Source: Rhodobacterales bacterium UBA3080 (lineage in GTDB: Bacteria; Pseudomonadota; Alphaproteobacteria; Rhodobacterales; Rhodobacteraceae). Taken from it: a stretch of DNA of 12,151 bases. Location: assembly GCA_002366645.1 (NCBI GenBank), contig DFBM01000176.1, positions 3,047 to 15,197 on the forward strand, written 5' to 3'. Of the stretch, positions 6,644 through 12,151 are shown one piece after another (the stretch's first letter is position 1; the number at the start of each line of letters is the position of its first letter). The notes beneath the pieces were generated by a model. The model had not been told where the DNA came from and searched no databases. It worked only from the letters and a program-made list of their open reading frames with translations. Both the position numbers and the translations under genes were made by a program.

Positions 6644-7402
6644 ATGGCTAATGAATATCACAACATAGACCGCGCGGTACTGCGCGTAACAGGCGCGGAT
6701 CGTGTCAGTTTTCTGGAAGGGCTGGTAAGCAATGCGGTCAGCAGAACGGTTGATGGTCCGGTTTACGCGGCGATGTTAAGCCCGCAAGGGAAGTATCTGT
6801 TTGATTTTATTGTCACCTCTGACGGGGAATCTTTGTTGATCGATGTTCAGGCTGCCCGCGCACAGGCACTTGCACAACGATTGAACATGTACCGCTTGCG
6901 CGCCGATGTGCAGATCGAAGATTCAGGCTTATCCGTGATTCAGGGCTTTGATGCCCAGCCGGAAGGGGCGTTTGTTGACCCGCGGTCGGACAAGCTCGGA
7001 TGGCGGCGGTATTCGAAAGATACTGCTCCTGCGCTGGATATGGCGGCCTGGGATGCGTTGCGTGTTGCAAATGCGGTGCCTGAGTCGGGGCGCGAGTTGC
7101 TGGACAATGACACCTATATCCTCGAAGCGGGGTTTGAGGCATTGAACGGCGTCGATTTTCGCAAGGGCTGTTATGTAGGCCAAGAGGTCACCGCCCGGAT
7201 GAAACACAAGACCGAGTTGAAAAAAGGGCTGGTCCGCGTTTCAGTTGATGGCGTTGCCGAAGCTGGTACGCCGATCATGGTCGGTGAAAAGCCAGCCGGA
7301 ACCCTGTTTACGGTTTCCGCCGATGAAGGGTTGGCGTATTTGCGGTTTGATCGTGCAAAAGAAGATATGACAGCGGATAAAGCAATTATCCGGCGGATTT
7401 AG
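6644..7402 (+). CDS. ygfZ: YgfZ/GcvT-like folate-binding protein
   Basis: A 252-residue protein of the YgfZ (IbaG/CAF17-related, COG0354) family, built on the aminomethyltransferase GcvT fold. YgfZ-type proteins bind tetrahydrofolate and help maintain or repair certain iron-sulfur enzymes, such as the tRNA methylthiotransferase MiaB. The signature K-G-C-Y-x-G-Q-E is present at 174-181 with the functionally important Cys176. The N-terminus has VTGADRVSFLEGLVSNAV near 15-32 and LSPQGKYLFDFIV near 45-57, typical of the family. The chosen ATG is supported by the ribosome binding site at 6629-6634. The gene is transcribed away from the glycosyltransferase and converges on the suhB-type gene with interlocked stops (TTAG). 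It lies about 1.5 kb from sarcosine oxidase, whose alpha subunit also has GcvT-like folate-binding domains, but nothing shows co-regulation. Confidence 0.9.
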   Translation: MANEYHNIDRAVLRVTGADRVSFLEGLVSNAVSRTVDGPVYAAMLSPQGKYLFDFIVTSDGESLLIDVQAARAQALAQRLNMYRLRADVQIEDSGLSVIQGFDAQPEGAFVDPRSDKLGWRRYSKDTAPALDMAAWDALRVANAVPESGRELLDNDTYILEAGFEALNGVDFRKGCYVGQEVTARMKHKTELKKGLVRVSVDGVAEAGTPIMVGEKPAGTLFTVSADEGLAYLRFDRAKEDMTADKAIIRRI

Positions 7403-8193
7403 TCCTCGTTGCGTACCAGTTTTGCGAAGCGGTTGAAGACCGGTTCGTTACTCGCAATAACATCGCCGCTTTCGATCGGAGGCTCGTCAGGGTTAATGGC
7501 TTCGACTATACCACCAGCTTCCTTAACCAGCAAAAGCCCTGCAGCCATATCCCATGGATGCAGGCGACGTTCCCAGAAACCGTCGTAGCGACCTGCGGCG
7601 ACATACGCCAGATCCAACGCTGCTGCGCCCCAGCGGCGAACGCCAGCACAACTTGGCATTATGCGCGCCAAGTCTTGTAGCGTTTCGGGCAAATCGGAGC
7701 GGCCGCCAAACGGAACTCCGGTGGCAAACACCATTTCGATCATTTCGCGCCGCGCGGAGACACGAAGCCGGCGGTCGTTGACCCATGCACCTTCGCCTTT
7801 TTCGGCGGTGAACATTTCGTCCTTTACCGGATCATAAACTACGGCCGCGACAATTTCATTGCGGTGCTGCAGGGCGATTGATATCGCCCAATGTGGCATG
7901 CCGTGCAGAAAATTTGTGGTGCCATCCAGCGGATCAACGATCCAGCGACGGGTCGGGTCTTCGCCAAAAGATTCGGGAAACTCTTCGCCAAGGAAGCCGT
8001 AGTTCGGACGCGCTTCGGTCAGTTCCTCGCGGATTGTCTCTTCGGCGGTCGTGTCAGCCTTCGAAACAAAGTCGCCGGCCCCTTTCATCGAAACCTGAAG
8101 GTTTTCGACTTCGTTAAAATCACGAAGCAGTTTGCGGCCAGCTATGCGGGCGGCCTTAACCATAAGGTTCATATTTGCAGAGGCATTTGACAT
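7399..8193 (-). CDS. suhB: Inositol monophosphatase family protein (SuhB type)
   Basis: A 264-residue Mg-dependent, lithium-sensitive-type phosphatase of the inositol monophosphatase family. In bacteria it hydrolyses myo-inositol-1-phosphate and related sugar phosphates; SuhB also contributes to rRNA maturation and antitermination in E. coli. Metal-binding motifs are complete: GEE at 69-71, DPLDGTTN at 87-94 with D87 and D90, and HPWDMAAG with D215 of the WD motif. The length is normal (260-270). The start at 8191-8193 gives MSNASANMNLMVKAARIAG; only a weak AG-rich site precedes it, and Met8 is a possible alternative. It lies 50 bases downstream of efp on the same strand with an intrinsic terminator in between, so it may depend on read-through or on a promoter not obvious here. 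Its stop interlocks with that of ygfZ. Cell role beyond phosphatase activity is uncertain. Confidence 0.92.
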   Translation of the reverse strand: MSNASANMNLMVKAARIAGRKLLRDFNEVENLQVSMKGAGDFVSKADTTAEETIREELTEARPNYGFLGEEFPESFGEDPTRRWIVDPLDGTTNFLHGMPHWAISIALQHRNEIVAAVVYDPVKDEMFTAEKGEGAWVNDRRLRVSARREMIEMVFATGVPFGGRSDLPETLQDLARIMPSCAGVRRWGAAALDLAYVAAGRYDGFWERRLHPWDMAAGLLLVKEAGGIVEAINPDEPPIESGDVIASNEPVFNRFAKLVRNED

Positions 8194-8206
8194 GTATTCG
8201 GCTTTC

Positions 8207-8230
8207 GAAAAATTGGCGGGCGGTCCCGCC
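8207..8230 (-). terminator. Intrinsic terminator between efp and suhB
   Basis: On the minus strand a perfect 6-bp GC stem (GGCGGG/CCCGCC, loop ACCG, 8215-8230) is followed by AATTTTT (8208-8214). It starts 14 bases after the efp stop. It is the only convincing rho-independent terminator in the window. It probably reduces rather than abolishes transcription into the downstream phosphatase gene, which has no clear promoter of its own. Confidence 0.8.
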
Positions 8231-8243
8231 GAAAAAAGAGCGT

Positions 8244-8807
8244 TTAGGCGCGTTCGACGTATTCCAAAGTTTCTGTCGATACAACGATATCTTCGTCTGT
8301 TCCAACGAACGGCGGGATCATGACGCGGACGCCGTTGTCCAGAATTGCGGGCTTGAAGCTGTTCGCAGCCGTCTGGCCTTTAACGGCAGGTTCAGTGTCG
8401 ACAACTTTGCAAGTAACGCGCTGCGGCAACTGGGCGCTAAGCGCTTCGCTCTCGTGGTATTCGATCTGGATGGTCATACCATCTTGAAGGAAGGGACGGC
8501 GGTCGCCAAGGATGTCGGAAGGCAGCTCGATTTGCTCGTAAGTATCAAGGTCCATGAACACAAGCATCCCGTCGGTTTCATAAAGGAACTGCTGGGATTT
8601 CTGTTCAAGACGAACTTTCTCGACTTTATCCGCGGCGCGGAACCGCTCGTTCAGCTTGGAACCGTTGCGGAGGTTTTTCATCTCCACTTGCGCGAACGCA
8701 CCACCTTTACCCGGTTTCACGTGCGAAACTTTTACAGCGATCCAAAGGCCATCATTGTGTTCCAGAATGGCGCCGGGCCGGATTTCGTTACCGTTGATTT
8801 TGGGCAT
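8244..8807 (-). CDS. efp: Elongation factor P
   Basis: A 187-residue translation factor that binds between the P and E sites and relieves ribosome stalling at polyproline stretches. It has the three-domain EF-P layout: KOW-like domain I (about 1-64) beginning INGNEIRPGAILEHNDGLW, then two OB domains. The modification loop reads VKPGKGGAF at 30-38 with Lys34, the residue beta-lysylated by EpmA/EpmB in many proteobacteria. The C-terminal domain keeps a VxGQTAANSFKPA-like segment and the VMIPPFV motif near the end. The length is typical (185-190). The ATG at 8805-8807 matches the family start and has GAGAG 6 bases upstream; a longer reading from a TTG at 8868-8870 would run over the promoter and is rejected. 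It is divergent from soxB and followed by an intrinsic terminator. Confidence 0.96.
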   Translation of the reverse strand: MPKINGNEIRPGAILEHNDGLWIAVKVSHVKPGKGGAFAQVEMKNLRNGSKLNERFRAADKVEKVRLEQKSQQFLYETDGMLVFMDLDTYEQIELPSDILGDRRPFLQDGMTIQIEYHESEALSAQLPQRVTCKVVDTEPAVKGQTAANSFKPAILDNGVRVMIPPFVGTDEDIVVSTETLEYVERA

Positions 8808-8841
8808 GTTACGCTCTCGCTGAGGAAATTGATCTGGCCGT

Positions 8842-8870
8842 TCTATAGTTGACGGCATTGATGGTGGCAA
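8842..8870 (-). promoter_or_regulatory. Candidate sigma-70-type promoter for efp
   Basis: On the minus strand TTGCCA (8865-8870, five of six consensus positions) and TATAGA (8842-8847, four of six) are separated by exactly 17 bases. Transcription would start near 8835, about 28 bases before the efp ATG. A 5-bp inverted repeat, GCCGT (8837-8841) and ACGGC (8852-8856), brackets the -10 hexamer and could be an operator, though it is short enough to be chance. Confidence 0.55.
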
Positions 8871-8928
8871 GTCATGGGTTTTGAACTGGTAATACGCTAT
8901 AGGCCGGAATAAGGTTTGAAGGATTAAA

Positions 8929-8933
8929 AAGGA
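8929..8933 (+). promoter_or_regulatory. Shine-Dalgarno supporting the TTG start of soxB
   Basis: AAGGA stands 9 bases before TTG at 8943-8945. There is no ATG in a suitable position, and starting at the TTG gives the expected SoxB N-terminus, so the non-ATG start is well supported. Confidence 0.7.
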
Positions 8934-8942
8934 AAATTCTTC

Positions 8943-10193
8943 TTGCGGTATTCTGCGCTCCAGATCTTAAAAAACGGTTTGACCGGCAACAAAGGTTGGA
9001 AACCGGTCTGGCGTGACCCCGAACCAAAGAAATCTTATGAAGTTGTGATTATCGGTGGCGGCGGACACGGCTTGTCGACAGCATACTATCTGGCGAAAAA
9101 CTACGGTGTCCGGAACATCGCGGTGCTTGAGAAAGGTTACATTGGCGGCGGGAATGTCGGGCGCAATACGACGATCGTTCGCGCGAACTATCTGTTGGAC
9201 GGGAACCTCGAGTTCTATTCGCATTCGCTGAAATTATGGGAGAACCTTGAAGCCGAACTGAACTATAACGTTATGCTGTCACAACGCGGATGTCTGTTGC
9301 TCGCACATGATGACGGTCAGTTTGACGGTCTGGCGCGGCGGGGCAATGCCAACTTGGCGACAGGGGACGATGCGGTGCTGATGGGGCGCGAGGATGTTCG
9401 AAATTTTGTGCCATATTTGAACTTCGACGACGCGCGCTTTCCGATCCGTGGCGGCTTGTTACAACGAACAGGCGGCACGGCCCGCCATGATGCCGTGGCT
9501 TGGGGGTATGCGCGCGGGGCCGACATGCAGGGCGTCGATTTGATCCAGAACTGCGAGGTGACGGGGTTCAAAATTGCAGGCGGCAAAGTGCTGGGTGTTG
9601 AAACTTCGCGTGGATATATAGGTGCTGGCAAAGTTGGTATGTCGGTCGCGGGGCGCACTTCGCAAGTGGCGGAGATGGCGGGGATGCGGTTGCCGATCGA
9701 AAGCCATGTTTTGCAGGCCTTCGTGACCGAGGCTGTGAAACCTGTTATCGACACAGTTATCTCTTTTGGAATGGGCCATTTTTACATTAGTCAGTCGGAT
9801 AAGGGTGGCTTGGTTTTTGGCGGCGATATCGACGCTTACAACAGCTACGCTCAACGTGGGAACTTGCCGATGGTCGAACATGCCGCCGAGGCGGGCATGG
9901 CTTTGATGCCGATGATAGGCAAAGCACGCATGTTACGCAGCTGGGGCGGGATCATGGATATGAGCATGGACGGGGCGCCGATCATTGACAAAACACCGGT
10001 AGACGGATTGTTCCTGAACGGCGGTTGGTGTTACGGCGGCTTCAAGGCGACTCCTGCTGCCGGAGAGGCCTTCGCGCATTTGATGGCCACCGGAAGCAAA
10101 GCCGAATTTGCCAGCAAGTTTAACCTTAACCGGTTCGAAACCGGCCATCTTCTGGATGACGAGGGCACCGGCGCTCGTCCAAACAAGCATTGA
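8943..10193 (+). CDS. soxB: Sarcosine oxidase subunit beta (heterotetrameric)
   Basis: A 416-residue flavoprotein subunit of the cytoplasmic four-subunit sarcosine oxidase, which demethylates sarcosine to glycine, passing the methyl-derived C1 unit to tetrahydrofolate and reducing oxygen to hydrogen peroxide. It is a DAO-fold oxidoreductase with an FAD-binding Rossmann motif, VVIIGGGGHGLSTAYYL, near 34-50. KGYIGGGNVGRNTTIVR near 64-80 is very characteristic of SoxB. GGTARHDAVAWGYA near 177-190 contains His182, the probable site of covalent FMN attachment by analogy with characterised enzymes (around His173). NGGWCYGGFKATPAAG near the C-terminus is the substrate/flavin-proximal motif of the family. 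The length is normal (405-420). Translation starts at a TTG with AAGGA upstream. soxD follows after 10 bases and soxA overlaps soxD, the classic soxBDA(G) order. Marine heterotrophs use the enzyme in glycine betaine and choline breakdown. Confidence 0.96.
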   Translation: MRYSALQILKNGLTGNKGWKPVWRDPEPKKSYEVVIIGGGGHGLSTAYYLAKNYGVRNIAVLEKGYIGGGNVGRNTTIVRANYLLDGNLEFYSHSLKLWENLEAELNYNVMLSQRGCLLLAHDDGQFDGLARRGNANLATGDDAVLMGREDVRNFVPYLNFDDARFPIRGGLLQRTGGTARHDAVAWGYARGADMQGVDLIQNCEVTGFKIAGGKVLGVETSRGYIGAGKVGMSVAGRTSQVAEMAGMRLPIESHVLQAFVTEAVKPVIDTVISFGMGHFYISQSDKGGLVFGGDIDAYNSYAQRGNLPMVEHAAEAGMALMPMIGKARMLRSWGGIMDMSMDGAPIIDKTPVDGLFLNGGWCYGGFKATPAAGEAFAHLMATGSKAEFASKFNLNRFETGHLLDDEGTGARPNKH

Positions 10194-10203
10194 GGGGCGG
10201 GAT

Positions 10204-10473
10204 ATGCGGATAACTTGTCCATACTGCGGAGCGCGCGACAGTCGGGAATTCGAATACCTAGGCTCTGCAAAACTATTGGAACGCCCAGAAGGGGACGCCG
10301 TCGCTGACTTCCATGACTACGTATATTTGCGGGAAAATCCAACGGGCGAGAACGCTGAACTTTGGCAGCATGTTTTGGGATGCAGTGCATGGCTGCATGT
10401 TCTTCGCAATGTCACCACACACGAAATATTGGACGTCAAACTGGCGAGCGATGTGAGGGAGGGCAAAGTATGA
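10204..10473 (+). CDS. soxD: Sarcosine oxidase subunit delta
   Basis: An 89-residue zinc-binding small subunit of heterotetrameric sarcosine oxidase. It carries the N-terminal CPYC motif (Cys5 and Cys8) and HVLGC (His56 and Cys60), the four expected zinc ligands, plus FEYLGSA and YLRENPTG segments typical of SoxD. The length fits the usual 85-110 residues. The ATG at 10204 is chosen because MRITCPYCG is the family N-terminus and a GAGGGGCGGG stretch lies just before it; a longer in-frame reading from 10108 overlaps soxB deeply and is rejected. The stop overlaps the soxA start (ATGA), indicating translational coupling and stoichiometric synthesis. Confidence 0.95.
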   Translation: MRITCPYCGARDSREFEYLGSAKLLERPEGDAVADFHDYVYLRENPTGENAELWQHVLGCSAWLHVLRNVTTHEILDVKLASDVREGKV

Positions 10474-12151
10474 GCCGTCTACCTTCCGGCGGTCTCATTG
10501 ATCGCGATGTCTCGATTCCGTTCACATTTGATGGTCAGCGATACACGGGGCATCCCGGCGATACGCTTGCTTCGGCGTTGCTGGCAAATGGTGTTCGCCT
10601 TATGGGGCGGAGTTTTAAATACCACCGACCGCGCGGGGTTTATACCGCAGGCTCCGAAGAACCGAATGCGCTGATGGAAATCGGCACCGGTGCGGAGCGA
10701 CAGCCGAATACTCGTGCAACAACTCAAGAAATTTATGCCGGTATGGTGGCGCAAAGCCAAAACCGTTTTCCTAGCCTTAAAGCGGATATGCTTGCGGTAA
10801 ACGACGTGTTGTCGCCATTTTTGGGCGCAGGATTTTATTACAAAACGTTCATGTGGCCCAAAAAGTTCTGGGAGGCCGTATACGAACCAATCATCCGCCG
10901 CGCTGCTGGCTTGGGTGGCTTGTCAGGCCAGCCGGATGAAGCGGTATACGAAAAGGCTTGGGTGCATTGTGACGTGCTGGTTATCGGCGGCGGCCCCACC
11001 GGATTGCTGGCGGCCAATACTGCTGCAAAAGGTGGGGCGCAGGTGCTGTTAGTCGACGAGGATTTCATCGTTGGCGGGCGGTTGAACAGCGAGCAGTTAG
11101 ATGTTGGCGGAATACCGGCGTCTAGCTGGGCTGCCGACATGATTGCTGAACTGACGGCATTGCCGAATGTTCGGGTGTTGTCACGAACAACCGTTAACGG
11201 AGCATATGATGGTGGCACATACGGCGCTGTCGAACGGGTATCCGAACATCTGCACGACGGAGCGGGTGCACCGCGTCAGATATTCTGGCGAATAGTCGCT
11301 AAACACACGATTTTGGCGGCTGGGGCAATCGAACGACCGATTGCTTTTCCGGACAACGATCGCCCTGGCATCATGCTGGCGGGTGCGGTACGGACGTATG
11401 TGCACCGCTATGGGGTCACTCCGGGAAAACGAGTTGCAGTTTTTACCAACAACGACGACGGTTGGCGAACCGCACAGGATTTATTAGCGAAAGGTGTTAC
11501 GGTCACTGCTTTGATCGATACGCGCCCAGATGTCGATCCTGCTGTTGATTGTCCGGTTTTCACCGGAGCCGAGGTTATAAGCACCGGTGGGCGATTGGGT
11601 ATCGAGCGGTTAGCTGTTCGGGCGTTAAATGGCTCGATTCAACAGGTCAATGCCGATTGTTTGGCTGTATCCGGAGGTTGGAACCCGTCGCTCCAGCTGA
11701 CGGGGCATATGGGGTCAAAACCGACGTGGCGCGAAGATATTGCCGCTTTTGTGCCAACGGCCGGAGCCATTACTAACCTTGTGGCGGTGGGGGCCGCGAA
11801 TGGTGAATTTTCGACGCATGGTGCATTGAGCGACGGAATGGCGGCGGCCAAGGCGGCACTGAAAGCTCTGGGATTGAAACAAGTGCGGCCCCGAGTGCCG
11901 GTCGCTGAAGCTGCACCAACGGCAGTGACTCCGTTCTGGCAAGTAAAAGATATCAAACGACGCGCTTGGCTGGATTTCCAAAACGACGTTACGGTCAAGG
12001 ATATCAAGACAGCACATGCGGAGAGTTTCCGCTCCGTCGAGCATATGAAGCGTTATACGACGTTGGGGATGGCCACTGACCAAGGCAAGCTTTCGAACAT
12101 GGGTGCTTTGGCAGTTATGGCGGAGCTGACGGGACAAACAATTCCCCAAAC
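10470..12151 (+). CDS. soxA: Sarcosine oxidase subunit alpha, N-terminal 560 residues (3' end outside window)
   Basis: The large alpha subunit, about 1000 residues when complete; the frame is open without a stop from the ATG at 10470 to the right edge. The N-terminal domain (about 1-95) has the ferredoxin-like fold of SoxA, with HPGDTLASALLANGVRL, GRSFKYHRPRG and GSEEPNAL, but no cysteines, so it holds no 2Fe-2S cluster, as usual for SoxA. A dinucleotide-binding domain follows, with VIGGGPTGLLAA at 171-182, AAGAIERP at 283-290 and a second nucleotide-binding region near 320-335; characterised SoxA binds NAD+ here. HMKRYTTLGMATDQGKLSN near the right edge is the typical lead-in to the C-terminal GcvT-like folate-binding domains, which lie beyond the window. 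The ATG overlaps the soxD stop (ATGA). soxG (gamma) would be expected next but cannot be seen. Confidence 0.95.
   Translation, partial: MSRLPSGGLIDRDVSIPFTFDGQRYTGHPGDTLASALLANGVRLMGRSFKYHRPRGVYTAGSEEPNALMEIGTGAERQPNTRATTQEIYAGMVAQSQNRFPSLKADMLAVNDVLSPFLGAGFYYKTFMWPKKFWEAVYEPIIRRAAGLGGLSGQPDEAVYEKAWVHCDVLVIGGGPTGLLAANTAAKGGAQVLLVDEDFIVGGRLNSEQLDVGGIPASSWAADMIAELTALPNVRVLSRTTVNGAYDGGTYGAVERVSEHLHDGAGAPRQIFWRIVAKHTILAAGAIERPIAFPDNDRPGIMLAGAVRTYVHRYGVTPGKRVAVFTNNDDGWRTAQDLLAKGVTVTALIDTRPDVDPAVDCPVFTGAEVISTGGRLGIERLAVRALNGSIQQVNADCLAVSGGWNPSLQLTGHMGSKPTWREDIAAFVPTAGAITNLVAVGAANGEFSTHGALSDGMAAAKAALKALGLKQVRPRVPVAEAAPTAVTPFWQVKDIKRRAWLDFQNDVTVKDIKTAHAESFRSVEHMKRYTTLGMATDQGKLSNMGALAVMAELTGQTIPQ

Noticed and set aside
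8175..8852. 225-codon plus-strand open frame over efp
   Set aside because: It is antisense to a clearly recognised EF-P gene and spans the terminator and efp promoter; no family resemblance.
10108..10203. Longer soxD reading starting inside soxB
   Set aside because: The extra 32 residues overlap soxB out of frame and precede the conserved CPYC N-terminus; the ATG at 10204 has a good ribosome binding site.
10470..10755. 2Fe-2S ferredoxin domain in soxA
   Set aside because: The fold resembles the Fer2_4 type, but no cysteines are present, so no iron-sulfur cluster is expected; normal for SoxA.
1..12151. CRISPR arrays, insertion sequences, prophage, tRNA or attachment sites
   Set aside because: No direct-repeat arrays, transposase or integrase motifs, or tRNA-like sequences were seen on either strand.

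Overview
The window looks like chromosomal DNA from an alphaproteobacterium, most likely a marine Rhodobacteraceae (roseobacter-type) bacterium. This rests on the close family resemblance of the proteins, on the soxBDA order of a heterotetrameric sarcosine oxidase, and on a ureide-degradation cluster using the metal-independent allantoinase PuuE. Base composition looks moderate by eye and was not measured. Taxonomy is inferred from family knowledge, not from a search.

Layout. (1) Positions 1-2775, plus strand: the C-terminal part of a HisC-like aminotransferase, then puuE (allantoinase), (S)-ureidoglycine aminohydrolase and ureidoglycolate lyase. (2) 2772-3959, minus strand: a class V alanine/serine-glyoxylate-type aminotransferase. 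(3) 4127-5872, plus: an MsbA-like ABC exporter half-transporter. (4) 5869-6549, minus: a family 2 glycosyltransferase of the TIGR04283 type. (5) 6644-7402, plus: a YgfZ/GcvT-like folate-binding protein. (6) 7399-8807, minus: efp (elongation factor P), an intrinsic terminator, then an inositol-monophosphatase family gene (suhB type). (7) 8943 to the right edge, plus: soxB, soxD and the first 560 codons of soxA.

How the genes work together. The left block turns allantoin into glyoxylate, urea and ammonia. The allantoate-hydrolysing step is not encoded in the window. The convergent class V aminotransferase could aminate the glyoxylate to glycine. The right block oxidises sarcosine to glycine plus a folate-bound C1 unit, and YgfZ belongs to the same folate-binding fold as parts of sarcosine oxidase. 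Much of the window therefore converges on glycine, C1 and nitrogen salvage, with housekeeping or envelope genes (efp, suhB, ABC exporter, glycosyltransferase) interspersed.

Architecture. The DNA is very compact. All three convergent gene junctions overlap by exactly four bases in which the two stop codons interlock (CTAG, TTAG, TTAG). puuE and soxA start inside the stop codon of the gene before them (ATGA), and the lyase shares one base with its predecessor (TGATG). No tRNA, rRNA, CRISPR array, insertion sequence, phage gene or attachment site was seen. No gene-free stretch exceeds 300 bases; the longest is the 167-base divergent region 3960-4126. I did not find a clearly undescribed system. 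The best leads are the HisC-like enzyme coupled to allantoinase, the identity of the class V aminotransferase, the inverted repeat in that aminotransferase's leader, and the repeated interlocked-stop junctions.
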